Position numbers and translations under genes: made by a program. From Hirudinaria manillensis (Eukaryota > Annelida > Clitellata > Hirudinida > Hirudinidae), in assembly GCA_034509925.1 (NCBI GenBank), contig CM067529.1:12032501-12096500 (forward strand): 64,000 bases of DNA. Reading direction: 5' to 3'. The notes beneath the pieces were generated by a model. That model was not told the DNA's origin, ran no database searches, and saw only the letters and a program-made list of their open reading frames with translations. How positions within the stretch are numbered: position 1 is the stretch's first letter; each line of letters starts with the position of its first letter. Below are positions 46,772 through 59,185 of the stretch, piece after piece.

Positions 46772-47897
46772 TCATAATCACCGTCGTCAACTGATGATAG
46801 CTAAAACTTTATTCCGATTATAATTAAATTTATGAAATAATATTTTTATCCTCTAAAATAATCTCCAACGGAATTCGAAATGTTTTTTTTTCTCATTTTT
46901 TTTCTTGCATTTCGCAACAAAATTCCATTTAAACGCAATAAATTACTCGCCTACGGGATCACTCAACCGTGACGTTTTCCATCAAACGGCAGAACTTGAC
47001 AAATGTCCGGAGCTCATGCTGCCATCTGGAAAGTGTTGCAATCTTACGTTACATCTCACTGACGGATGTCCTGATATCTTCAGATCAAAAATCAATCAAT
47101 TCAATAGAATCCATGATTCATAATAATCCTTCGCAATCCGTGGAAAATCCCTCTAGCGACGATAACAACAATAACTTTATGACCATAAAGTATTCCTAGA
47201 TAGAAAAAAAAAACCACACACACACACGAATCAGATGTATAGGCCATAGCAGGTTGAAAAGATGGAACAGACAGTTCTTGATTTTTTTATATTCTTTGGA
47301 AAAACTGTTTTTAAAAGCTCTCAATCACGCCTGTTGCGTTGGTAAACAGCTGTCTAAGGAGACAGACGTTTCCAAGACAAAAGATAGCCAACAAATAATA
47401 TGATTGTACTGAAACTTTCTTTCATTATTATTACTAATACTATTATTATTATTAATATTATTATTATTATTATTATTATTATCATCATCATCGTCATCAT
47501 CTTAAACTACTTCGACTCTTAGACGAGATTCTAAAGTATGTCTACTCAGAGTGCAGATTACTTAACCTTTCCAGTCTCCAGAGCTTGACCCGTGCCATTT
47601 AAAAATCGTTAAAAGAATAAAAAGTTGATTTAATTTAAGCAGTTTATTCGGAATAATATTGAAGACAGACTATCAACTGCTTAACCATCCATAACAAATC
47701 AAATACCAATTGCAAAAAAAAAAACATTCTGTGGAATTTGCTTGGACGTGAAACTTGGGAAAGTCCATCGATTCTAAGACAGCAGTTGTTTCAAGCAACC
47801 AAATGTTCCCCTAGCAGTCTAATGGTTAGGATTCGAGTCGATAACCCCCGAGCCCTGATCCAATGTCCCTTTGCCATCTTTCCATAAGGGTTCATTA

Positions 47898-47935
<38 letters not shown>

Positions 47936-50900
47936 CACAATTTCATTTCCAGAATAACTATTTCATTTTATATTTCTTTTTTTTTTCTCAAATTAAAGTC
48001 GATTCGAAATCGTACAAACACACTTGCGTGCAATGGCAGGGCAGTAGTACTATTGACCATAGTAAGACAATTGACCATACAACAACAATATGAAACCACA
48101 ACTCAAACTATACTCCGAAAACTCTTTGCTAAGATTGCATCGACACACCACTTAGCAGATCTCAAACTTCGAGGCAGAGAGCGAAAGAAAAACAAAGTAA
48201 AAGTGTCAAACACGTCAGTAACAGATTGACGTCTGTCCAAACGTCCGACGCAAAACGTTTTTAAAACCGTGTAAGGGCAGAAAGATGGATGAATGGACGG
48301 ATAAGAATGTCCACATGGACGTGGATTTACAATTACAGCTAAAAGTACAATTACATACGCTATTACAATATTATTATTATTACAATTACACATATTACAT
48401 AGTATTTATAAGTATAATTACAACAAATATTACGTCTGCTACCCAAGCCGATATTCCCGATATTGATAAGACAAGGATATGTTTTATGCACTGAGTGGAT
48501 ATTTTTGAGAGAGAAGAGCTAATTCGTTGTTTTTTGCCGGCTTATGCATAACCACACCGGCACCTGTACTAATAAAGATATTATATATTAATAGTATAAA
48601 TTAATAAGTGAAGCAGTATATAATAATAAAATAGAAATTTGGAAGCCTTAATAATTCGCAAAGGAATAAACACTGAAAAAATATTTAAGAACTGCCAATA
48701 ACCACACGTTTAACGATAATTTTGAGAAACTAATTATCTTAGGAATCTCCATAATCCATTCTATTTCCTTCGATAATTACCTGTAATTTCTAAAAAAAAA
48801 AAGGTTTTTCATGTAATAAGTAATATATGTTAATATTAACATATTATTAATTAATATTTATTTCTAATGTATTAACAAATATCGTGAAGCCTACTCTGCT
48901 TTCCAGGCAACAGGCCTTCCTAGGCCAAATAATAATAATATATTATTATGTTAAAATACATGTTAACAATATATAACATATACTACCTATGTTAACAATA
49001 TATATTAATATTAACATATATTTCAGCGCCCCTGAAGGTCACGCGCACGGAGCTATATAAATGACATATCATTATTATTATATTAACTAATTTTGTTATT
49101 ATTATTGTTGTTTGTTGTTGTTGGCGGCGTCTTCACGAATAAGCCGTCACAACAAGGCGCCATCTTTGTATATCGACTTGGAATGAAACAAGGACTTACC
49201 TGGAAATTAAGAACAATGGCCTGTGTTCCAGTTATTAGGCCATCTCTAGGATAATATACGTCTTGCATTTCTTGACGCTCGGTTTGCATTTTTTGTCGTT
49301 TCCAAAGTTTGTTTGTATATCCATATGTTTGTAAGATTGGTGTCTGTCTCTTTTGTATATTTAGACGTTGGCTATCATTGTATATTAAGCTCGGCTGTGA
49401 TCTTTGTTTGGGAAGCCCATTATATTTTCTTTAAGTCGACTATTTTTATCGCCTAAAAGGTTTATTATTTTGCAGCATAAAAGTTGCTATCACGTTTTTG
49501 GACGTAAACCTTCATAAAAAAATAAATAAATAAATAAACAGAACTTGTAATATATCAATTTGGCCACTTTGCACATTACCTTAGAAATGTCATGAATGAT
49601 TTATTGATTAGCCGTGGACTAGCCGTAATACAAAACAAAAGTACTGCCGATATTTTGGGCAATCCAGGTGTGACTCTCTCCCTGGACTTACCTGGATTAC
49701 TTGATGAGGCATGAAATCGGACTCGAAACAATGCAAGGGAAGCCTTTGGAAGAGAACAAGGAAAAGCCGCGAAGACGTCTTTGAAGACCTTTTCGTCTTT
49801 TTTAATCTGGAACCTGGACTGAATGTTAATTCTCTGTTGTCTCGTAATGAGTAATGCAGCAGCAGCAGCAACAACAACAATAATAATAAATAAAATAATA
49901 AATAATAATAATAATAATAATAACTATAACTATAATAATCATAACAACATCATCAACGACGAAAACAACAACAACAAACATAATAATGACGATAATAATG
50001 TTAATAACAATAATAGTAATGATAAGAGTGATAGTACTGTTAGAAGTATAGCGATTGTTCCTTTATCATGACAGCCTCACAGAGCATGATTGTGATGGCC
50101 CCCCCTGGTTGAGACGATAAATTATTTCTTGGACTTTTTATTCTATGTCCCATGATTGTCTACGACTCTATGTTCTATGTTCCTTTTTATATAACTTTAT
50201 ACTTCTATAAGTCACCTGCCTGTACTGTTTTGTAATACAGTACAACCGATGCTTTGTACGTTTTTCCTTGACTCTTCACTCCATCTCTAGAGATTCCCGT
50301 TAGGACTGAAATAAAAATATGCCCGAAATGCAGACAAACATCTGCTTGGAGAGAGTAACACCTTGTCAACTTTTCAACGAGTCTACCCACCTGTTCGGTT
50401 TTCCACGGATCTACTTTTATTGCTATCATTTGAAAATAATAATTTGTTAATAACGGATAAACAGTAAGTAATAAATGGCCATCACAGTCATCAGCGTCGT
50501 CATCATCATAATCACCATCGTTGTCATCATCTTCATCATGGCAAGAGCATCTTCCTCACAGCCTTCCCGTAAAATATCTATGTCATTCCTATAATAACGG
50601 ATAATAATAAATGAATGAATAAATAAATAAGTAAATACATAAATAAATAACCATCATCATAGACGTCCGTTATCGTCGTCATCTTAATCATCGCAACAGT
50701 ATCTTCATCACAACCTTACTCAATTCTTCTCACCGACCGCAATCAAACTGTCGCCAGACTCCTTACATGATTCCTATCAGCGACCAAAAATCATCAGGAG
50801 ATCATAAATTATCGTCTGTCAATGACTAGCATTTGAAAAACAAAACACACATAACGACAAGAGTCAAAGATACAAAAAAACAATAAACAAAACAAAGCTG

Positions 50901-52848
50901 ATGATAAACATTTTAAGCCACCATCTTCTAGCGCTCATTTTGTAGCGATACAGAAGCTTGTAATGTGGTGAGTCATTTGAGAATCAAAGGTTTCGAAGTA
51001 ATTATGTGATTATTAAAAATAATATAATAATAATAATAATAATAATAATATATTATATTTAATTTAATGCATATCTCTACAGCTATGTCCCGCATTTTCT
51101 TTCGATGAATCATTTAACACTAGTTAGCATTTAAATCGTCTATGAATTATTATTATTATTATTTATAGTATAATAAAAACATAATTACAGAATAAAAATT
51201 CATCCACAGTTAATAACAAAGGCCATAGCATCGACACTTCCCATAATTCAAGTTGTAAAAAATCATAATACACTCGGTCATTAAGGGCAAATTGGCTGTT
51301 CCTTCATTATAGAAGGTCAATGTCACGGGACCCCCATAATCCTTGGTCAGTCCTCGGATAATTGGTCTTGCATTAGGCCAAGTCTCTCGAAGTTTTCCTC
51401 GAGAATTTTTAAGGAACCCAATAGCAAGACAACAAAGAAAAAAGAAACCAAACTAACCTGCCATCTTAAGGCGGTTATAGCAACTCAAACTGAGTCCTTT
51501 GTAGTTCATTTATCGTCTGATGATAATAGTATCCAAAAAAACACGAGAGATTACGTGCATTAAGATGTATATCAAGCTTTTGATAAAACATATTTTTTAG
51601 AATCTTTTCTTAGGATATTTCGTCAGTAAGTCATGTTCAAGTCATTTAGGGAAATCTTTGCCCTTAATCTTCTTTACATTTTCCTATCTTTAAAATGTTT
51701 ATTGTTAACTGGAAAACAGACTAAGTTTCACAGTATTTGTTCATTAGTATCTTAAAAATCCTTCGTACGTTGTAACTTCTCAGTTACGATCATTTATTTT
51801 AATCAGAACAGGTTACGGGCATGTTGTTTTCACGTTCCCTTTCAAATATCACCTCCACTTGAGCTAGCACAAGTCATTTCCTAGCAGCACGAAAAAACTC
51901 AAGAGAGAAAAAAGGTAACAACAGCAACAACAATAGCAACAACAACAGCAACAACAACAAACAAAGACCCGACTCAAGTGCCATTGACACAATTTGGAAA
52001 TTCACCTCTTGCTTTGAGTGTCAAGGAAGGATGGAAATATGTAATCACTTCTGAGCATCTTCCATCTGATCTAAAAATAAGCTATTCTCCGCCCACTCAT
52101 TTATTCATTCATCTGTCCGTCCGTCCTTCCATCCACCCATCCATCCAGCCAGCCAGCCACCCACAACCCACCCATCAATCTATTCACCAGTACAATCCAT
52201 CCTTTCGCAGGCCTATTCACCACGCGAATAATTCCAACCTTAAATTAGTTACAGCTTCAAATTAACTCGGGCTGATACAAGAAAGGTTGTTCGTTTTAAT
52301 TTAAGCGGTTACAACATTCCAGAGGCATTTCCAGAATCTGTTATTCTTATTGTGATTGATGCTTCATTTTTCACTAAATTCGTCTGCTTTCTTTTTTTCT
52401 GTCTTGAATTCCAAATTCCAAAACTTTTCGTAACTTTAACTTTGCATTTCCATGTAGGAACATTAAAAAAATGAAATCCAGATTAACTTCCTCACTTAGG
52501 TTAGAAATATTTAATCTATGTTCCAACTTAACTGGAATATCGCTTTCGAAGGTATCTTTTCTAGCTATGACCTAGTGACATTAATAGCAGGGTTAATATA
52601 TTTAATATATATATTATAATATAACAGGGTGTATATAATAACAAGATTAACATATATAATAATATTTTAGGTACATGTTTACGCTGTTGTGACCGCATAT
52701 GTTTTAACACAAAATTCCTTAAATCACTAGAAATCATCCAAGAGCAATAGAGTTATCAGTGCAACATGAAAACAGACTGAAAGCTTATTTATAGCTCCGT
52801 AGGATAGCATTATTTATTGTTTTATTATCGCCAGGAACGAGTTGTACA

Positions 52849-53070
52849 TCAAGTCAGAAAGGTAAAAGTCCTTTATGAGAGTTATCACCATTAAGACGAT
52901 GCTTGTTGTTGATGTTGCCCGTAAAGAATTGTTGCAAAGCCAAAGCGTTGGTCGAGCTTTGACGTACAAAGTCAAGTCAGAAAGACAAAGTCCTTTATGA
53001 GAAATATCACTATTAAGACGATTGTGAAGAATCGTTACAAAACCGAAGCGTTGAAATGAGCTGTCAAGCG
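52849..53070. repeat. two-copy duplication of about 125 bp
   Basis: AAGTCAGAAAGGTAAAAGTC recurs as AAGTCAGAAAGACAAAGTCC about 125 bp away, followed in both copies by CTTTATGAGA...ATCAC.ATTAAGACG and then by CGTT-containing GAATTGTTGCAAAGCC/GAATCGTTACAAAACC. Confidence 0.7.
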
Positions 53071-53079
53071 AGTATTTGT

Positions 53080-53286
53080 CTTTACTAAGACATGCCGGTC
53101 CATCGAAGATCGACCCTGAACGACGAAGGAAAAGATACTCGACAGTCCGGGGGAGAAACCATCTTTCCACATCTTTTTCATCCGTCTTTTTATCTTCTCC
53201 ATCGACTGAACTGTTTTGGTTCGACGCCATGGTTTTTTTTTACTTCTTCCACGATGTCTTTCATTCCATGCTTCTTGGTAAGTGAA
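53080..53286. other. possible first-exon region with ATG frames on both strands
   Basis: A CCATGG palindrome at 53227-53232 supplies an ATG on each strand. The plus-strand ATG (53229) starts a hydrophobic leader-like frame (MVFFYFFHDVFHSMLL) that runs straight into a strong donor (G|GTAAGTG, about 53280). The minus-strand ATG (53230) starts a hydrophilic frame (MASNQNSSVDGEDKKTDEKD). Either could be a true first exon. The plus donor is phase 1 and so does not join directly to the Trunk-like exon at 54968, which needs phase 0. Confidence 0.3.
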
Positions 53287-53920
53287 GTGTTTTTATAGGA
53301 TCGGCCTTGAACTTGAGAGTATTGTTACATACACAACAGCGGGGCTTGTTGTGCGCATTTATTTTTGTTTTATTATTATTATTATTTTGTTTTTTATTTA
53401 TTTATTGTTATTGGACGAATTTCCTCGAAAAAAAGGGAAAGAACAAAGGACGAACGAAGGAAGGCGGACACGGAAAAGTGGACCGCTGCTTCCAGATGAT
53501 GATGATGATGACGACGACGAAGATGAAGAGAGTGATGCCATCAACGCGATCACAAAACATAACAATTACGATGGGATCCCACTCATTAGACATTAAGCGC
53601 TATAAAATTAAAAATTAATTGAAAGTTTGACAATTTAAACTGTTGATGTTTATGGCTAAATATTTTCTAACAGGCCATTTTGTTTTACGGATTACTAATA
53701 TCGATTGTTTAATGTCACTAGGAATACAAGCGGGAGGTATTGTCCATACCATTAATCAATGTTTCAATCATTTGTTTTAAATTCTAATTGTTAAATACCT
53801 TTAGGAGGAGATTAGCCAAATTAAAGGAACTCCCAACCAAACTTATCTGCATCTCCATTTCGAATTATCCTAGCGCCTGTTGTTTTTATTACCAAAAAAA
53901 TACGGCTGGGCATTTTATGT

Positions 53921-53922
53921 TC

Positions 53923-53956
<34 letters not shown>

Positions 53957-53975
53957 GACGACGACGACGATGAGG
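53921..53975. repeat. (GAT)n/(GAC)n tract
   Basis: About 55 bp of GAT then GAC units. Confidence 0.9.
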
Positions 53976-54967
53976 CTGAGATGGCAACGACAACGAGTTA
54001 TGATTAAGACCTTAGTGGCAACAAACAGATTCCGTCCGTAATGTTTTCATTAAAATACGTAATTGATTTTCTTTTCAAGTTAAAATGTCCGGATGTGCAT
54101 GCAACCTGTCTAAATCTTTCAGGATCGATTCTTTTTAATCTGGTTTGTTTGTTTTTTTGTCTAAAAACATATTTTCCCATGTCGAAACAAATTATAAATT
54201 TATGGAAACAAGGGAGGATTTAAAATATAATGCCTGTCGAAAAATATCAGCCAAAACATCTCTGATAAAAAGTGGAAGCCCACATGAAACAGATTTCAAA
54301 CGCGGGCAACTTAAATGTCTGCCGGTTTCGATATGCTATCTAAAATAGACATCGTAGGCAGTGCTCAGCAATCTTAGATCCTGGAAAAGTTCCACTCATC
54401 CGATTCAAAACGTTTTCCATATCCTTTTCGAAATCTTTTATCTATCAATCATTTTCTGAAAAAAAATTTTTTCTCGGATGCGACCGATTCGGGTTTAGCA
54501 TCATATCTCCAAACTGTACATGCAACTGGTTGAGCAATAAAATCGGGGCATCCATCAGGTGTGCCCTTAGCGGTAAAATAACAGTTCATACCGCGACTTT
54601 GGCAAAAGGTTTGTCGCGTCTCAGAAAGCAACTGAATGATTCCAAATTCTCAGAGAACAACTGAACGGAGAAGAAACTCCTTCGAGTTCTCAAAAGCGTT
54701 CAACCGACTGTAACTTTCGAATGTAACATTTTACAATGCCCTTAATGACTGATTTACGAGACCTTTTTGATACTAAAGATTTCTAAACGAGACAAAGCTA
54801 GACACGCGAACGTTAAACATACATGTCTTCTTGTGAGTGATTAATTCATTTTGTCCTAAATTCGAGTAAACATTCAAAATTTCATGCACGTTTGAATGTA
54901 AAAATGTTTCTCCCGAGTTCTTAGTCTAGACTGATCGGACCTCTTATGTGCGTTTGTTCGTTGGCAG

Positions 54968-56458
54968 GTTGTCGTTTTGGCACAGCGATCTTTCAGCTCG
55001 TCTCACTGGTCTGCTCTCAGACGATCGCCTATCAACTCAAGCTCAGCCAGTCTAGAAACCTTAGATCTTGTTCACGGGCCACTTCCTCGATCTTCGAAAT
55101 TGTTCTCGTATTCATCGTCGTCCGAGACTGATTCCATTTCAGAAGTCGAGAAACAAAAGGACACGACGTTCAGTTCGAACAATCGCAAATCGTGGTCTTA
55201 CTCGCCAGAGGAGAGAATTATATACTCTGGTGAAAGAATGGAAACTGAATTTCAAGACGATTATCCAGCTAATTCTCGTGGTGTTCCCAAACCGGTTACA
55301 GTATTAAATGCAACAGTCGTTTCAAGGACGGACGGTCCAGACCGGTCCTCCACATCTTATCTGGCCTCGCCGAGCACTCCGTCGGCCAAAATCAGAAGAA
55401 AACGAAATCTTGGTCGACCGAAGACCAAGAAGACGACAAAAACGTCTCGGATCCGCCGGGCACCGGACATGGTCAGGCCATCTAAACCTCAGATTCCGAA
55501 ACATTGCAAGCCGATACCGAAGGAAATCCTGTGGAAACAGATAAATCCAGTCGGCTCGTACAATGACTACCTCAAAAGGTCGCCTACCTCGACGACGACA
55601 ACAAGCGACCCCAACTTCAGTAGCCAAAGAAGTCGCAGGCGCCCCGGTTCTGACAAACAACATTCCAATAAAGTTGCCAAGTCTCGTCACAAACGTCCCA
55701 CTTCCAAACCGAAGCTCTCCAGAGACAGTGACGTGACGGAAAACGAAGAAAGGGCAGATCACAAAAAGAAAAAGAACGTTCAGTCAAAGTCCTCTAAAAA
55801 GTATTCACAGTCGTCGAAACCTCACAGGTCGGCTGAAGACGACGAAATCATTGGCAGTCCTTCGACAACGTTCGAGTCAGACGAGGAAATGTCAACGTCG
55901 GGTATTGGAGACGATACCCGATGGCAGAGTTCAAAGAGGCAGAGGTCGCACAAGAGATCGAAAAGTCGAGGAAGCCAAGACCTGGAAGGGAATTCACGAT
56001 CCAAACGCGAAACTCCGTCGCAAAGGAAGCACAGGAATCAGCATCGACACGATCCGTCGTCTTTCAAACCTCTCTGGCAGTGCGAGCTGGAGAAATATTG
56101 GAAGGAGATGCCAAACGGTACCTACCCGGCCTACATAATGACCGGCCGCTGCGTCAACAAGCAGTGCATGGACGGGCTGTTCAAGTGCACTCCGATACGC
56201 TACGCCGTCAACGTGATGCGCCGCAACGAGGGCGCCTGCAATCCTCTGCCGCTGATCTCAAGCACGCCGAACGCCACTACCTCGCTGGAAGAATCGTGGA
56301 CGATGGGTCACTTCAAGGTGACAGTGGCCTGCGAATGTTCTAAACTCAGGAGGCCCGGTTTCTCTCAGGTCTTCCTGAGACGTACCCCGTCTCAGACATC
56401 TACAGCCGGCCGTCATTACGATGAATCGAATCACTCGTCAGAAGACGAGGATCTTTAA
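54968..56458 (+). CDS. Trunk/PTTH-like cystine-knot ligand, large 3' exon
   Basis: An open exon follows an acceptor (TTCGTTGGCAG) at 54967 and runs to TAA at 56456. No ATG lies in frame before an upstream stop, so a 5' exon with the signal peptide is missing. Numbering from the TTG codon at 54977, residues 1-340 are a Ser/Lys/Arg-rich pro-region. Residues 341-344 are RSKR, a furin-type site. The C-terminal domain starts at about 366 (LWQCELEKYWKEM) and holds GRCVNKQC, GLFKC, IRYAVNVMRR, GACNPLP, then VTVACECSK. This is the cysteine order of Trunk, PTTH and related Noggin-like cystine knots. Two N-glycosylation sequons (NGT, NAT) lie inside it. Known for the family: arthropod Trunk and PTTH activate the Torso receptor kinase. 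Receptor use here is unknown. An acidic tail (SSEDEDL) ends the protein. A poly(A) signal is at 56956. Confidence 0.82.
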   Translation, partial: VVVLAQRSFSSSHWSALRRSPINSSSASLETLDLVHGPLPRSSKLFSYSSSSETDSISEVEKQKDTTFSSNNRKSWSYSPEERIIYSGERMETEFQDDYPANSRGVPKPVTVLNATVVSRTDGPDRSSTSYLASPSTPSAKIRRKRNLGRPKTKKTTKTSRIRRAPDMVRPSKPQIPKHCKPIPKEILWKQINPVGSYNDYLKRSPTSTTTTSDPNFSSQRSRRRPGSDKQHSNKVAKSRHKRPTSKPKLSRDSDVTENEERADHKKKKNVQSKSSKKYSQSSKPHRSAEDDEIIGSPSTTFESDEEMSTSGIGDDTRWQSSKRQRSHKRSKSRGSQDLEGNSRSKRETPSQRKHRNQHRHDPSSFKPLWQCELEKYWKEMPNGTYPAYIMTGRCVNKQCMDGLFKCTPIRYAVNVMRRNEGACNPLPLISSTPNATTSLEESWTMGHFKVTVACECSKLRRPGFSQVFLRRTPSQTSTAGRHYDESNHSSEDEDL

Positions 56459-58990
56459 GTGATATGCCGAAGCCGATCTTAGAGTCACGAAGAAACATAA
56501 GGCGTTCCAGTCTATAGATCCGTTAAAAGGCATAGGCAGCGGGCTGGTCCGAGAGACTGCTTCTCCCCGGAGAAGATACGAAGATCGCGGTTAAACTGAA
56601 TGACATCGACCCGAGAGAACCGTCGTCTCACCTCTGTCTATCGAGCGAGTGTCGCTAAAGTGAACACTAGAGTGAAGTTGGAAATGGTTTACTTTTCTTG
56701 TCACCAGATGGATGTGTTTGCCAAGTCCGAGCTGGCATTTTGTAAAAGGAAGACAGAGAGCGATATCATTGCATTGATATCATTGAGGACATCAATATGT
56801 TGACGATAAATAACAGAACGTCGAATGTCTGTTTGTCTAGGGAATAATGGCAGGCTTTTTTAAACGAAAATATTTCCTCCCACAGCATTTCGGTTCATAA
56901 ATTTCATTGTTAGTCTTTGTTGTTTTTGTTTTCTTATTCTTTATAATTTGAATGTAATAAATTCTTTTGTTAAGGGTGGACTTTCGTAAGAATCGTAAAC
57001 CCTGGACGAAAAAGACGTTGGAAGGAATAGAATTGTAACTAAGAAGTTAGCGAGTCAGATATGATGAGTAAATATAAAGTGCAATAATCACACAAGTTCT
57101 CGAGTTGTAACAAGCTTTACTCTGAGTTTATTTTACAGCCTCACCATCCGTCATTCATGGTTTGTTCTTTTTTTTTTTAAATTCTTTACATTCGCATATA
57201 ATTTTCAGTTTTAAATTTAAAGTTTTAATTACATAGCTGAGAAATGATAAACGTTTATTTATTGCAATCATTCTTGTCATTAAAATGTCTTCAGTATGCC
57301 GACTTATACACATGCCACATGTCTAAAGCTGTAATCGACCTTGCGATTTTGTAAAGAACGATACGTAAAGCGTAGGATTTCTACTGTAACTTAAGTTCTA
57401 TTTGTTTACCACTGGTAGAATATTAGATGTTGTAAATTGTTGCCTGTCTTAGATTTTAGTTCAGTGTTCAGTAAGACTTCTTTAGCTATACAATATCTGA
57501 TCTTTTCAATCGTGCCCGCCAAAGCGTCGAAATGAACTTAGTTAATTCTCTCGTGGGTCCTGTATTTTGGAATTCATGTATTCATTCGGTTAGACTAAAA
57601 TTCCATCTGTTGAAAGAATCTCAAACGATCCTCAATTGAATTTTTACTATCGGTTTCTTTTTATGGCAGTTCCTTTTCAAGTTAAATAGCGTAGATGTTT
57701 TTGATGTTATTTTTTGTTTGATCTGTAGACAAGTCAGCGCTTAAAACCGCTAGGTTTCAGTCAAGATCGCATGAAAAGTTGCCATTAGGCAACAGATGTT
57801 ATTCTCCAAGTTTGATTTCCAAGAACAAATCTACTAACCGTTGATCACATGTCTGCTAATTGTCTCAGATAATCGTTTCTGCTCTGAAATGTGCGAACAA
57901 GATGTAATTAAAAATCTTTCGCTTAATACCTGTCTAGTCTTTTTCAGTATAGTTGATAACATATAGTTTATAACTTATCGCTTACCGACGCTTCGTCTTG
58001 TTTATTTTCAAATTGCCAACATCCACTGCCACAAAAAGTAAAAATGGCTAAAACGCATTCGTAATATTTATTCCTTTTCGTGCTTAAATTAATTCTGAAA
58101 TTATTTTCGCGTTCTGCAAGACATTAAATTGGTGGATATTTTATTCCTCATGAATTTGTACACTAGACATATAAATATGTTCCATTCTGTCTTGATGTCT
58201 TTATAAAAGCAAAAGCTTCAAACTTTAGTCAATTGTCATGAAACGTAATTGTTTGTATTAAGTAAAATTAAATGAAAAAAAAAACCGACTGGCATACGCT
58301 GAATATCATGAAGTAAGGTAAAGCAAGTAACCAGAATCACAAAATTGACCAGTTCCCAGCCAATTTAGTTCATTGAACAGTTCAGGTAAAGATCATAAGC
58401 AAAACATAACATCAACAACCACCACCTTTTTGCTACAAGATCCGTGGCCACCAGTCGCTCTTGCTAGAAGAAATCAATTCGTGGTTAGGCCTCCACACAA
58501 CTTGGCACCAAACAAATCCACTTAAACTACTCTGACAACGGAGAGGACTTTGCAAGTGGTCAAAGACAGCTATAGAAAACTATCTCTATAAACTTTTCAG
58601 TCAAACCTCTTGATGTAAAAAATCAGACATTTGCTACTTGTACCCCACCCTGATAGGCTAATGCTGCATGCGCAAAGCAGTTTCAATTCCGTCTACTCCA
58701 ATTACTCACCAAAATGAGTCACTAATAACTCAAACCAGCGATTCCGATGACCACATCCAGATCGACAAAGCAATCCCATTTTACAGACCTCACAATAAAA
58801 TCTTTACTCAAGCAGCAACTTATCACTATCACTGACCAAAGATCACAAAGTCAAGCTGAATTGCTTTATGATACCCTTACAAGTAGCTCCTTCCACAACG
58901 ACAACACCCGAACGTACAACTTTATTTGTATTCCATATCAAAACTCGTCAAATTCGAAAAGCCAAAGAGCATCTCCGAAGTAGTCATCAT
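56459..58990. other. 3' UTR of the Trunk-like gene and intergenic DNA
   Basis: Mostly unique sequence, unusually poor in microsatellites for this window, with no long reading frame. A distal 3' UTR of the Trunk-like gene, or the 3' UTR of the minus-strand NDUFB1-like gene, could extend into it. Short plus frames at 58747-58983 overlap the right side and look like chance ORFs. Confidence 0.45.
56956..56961 (+). terminator. poly(A) signal, Trunk-like gene
   Basis: AATAAA about 500 bp after the stop codon, the first canonical signal downstream on the plus strand. Confidence 0.5.
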
Positions 58991-59185
58991 CTACCATATG
59001 GTCTCCCCAGGCTTCAGGTTCCTGCCACCGTAGAGGGCGCTCCTGTTGTGGTAAGTACGGTATCTCTCTTGATCGATGTCATCCATGAACTTTCCGATAT
59101 TAAAAGCTATAATAGGCATGACTATGAAGCTCATCAGCTTTATACGCCATTCTTTAAGAAGTACGCCCTTGCGAATGAAAGCCAT
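58991..59185 (-). CDS. NDUFB1: NADH dehydrogenase 1 beta subcomplex subunit 1-like (complex I MNLL subunit)
   Basis: A 64-codon ORF. The ATG at 59185 lies one base after an acceptor (CATTTCTCCAG, ending at 59187), so the start is set by the splice site; a longer unspliced frame to 59200 is less likely. A membrane segment (MSFIVMPIIAFNIGKFMD) precedes a matrix-side or intermembrane tail, DQERYRTYHNRSALYGGRNL, then KPGETIW. Human NDUFB1 has the same short length, single helix, ER....RNKS.L..R.L.P.E...W tail pattern and aromatic end, from memory. Known role: accessory subunit of the membrane arm of mitochondrial complex I, without a catalytic function. Its 5' exon appears to be the one ending at 59877. 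Confidence 0.75.
   Translation of the reverse strand: MAFIRKGVLLKEWRIKLMSFIVMPIIAFNIGKFMDDIDQERYRTYHNRSALYGGRNLKPGETIW

Larger units (their letters stand above)
41583..54967. other. repeat-rich intergenic region upstream of the Trunk-like gene
   Basis: No convincing gene is seen. It contains TC, CATC, TGAG and TAA microsatellites, CATCATCGTC tracts (42257-42300, 43481-43526, 45827-45863, 50490-50540), two copies of a dispersed repeat (42930-43240) and a two-copy duplication (52849-53070). Missing 5' exons of the Trunk-like gene may lie here. Confidence 0.45.

Noticed and set aside
55068-56343. Several frames overlapping the Trunk-like exon, including 140 codons at 55921 and 146 on the minus strand
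   Set aside because: They are shadow frames of the long GC-rich exon. Only the 54968-56458 frame ends in the cystine-knot domain.
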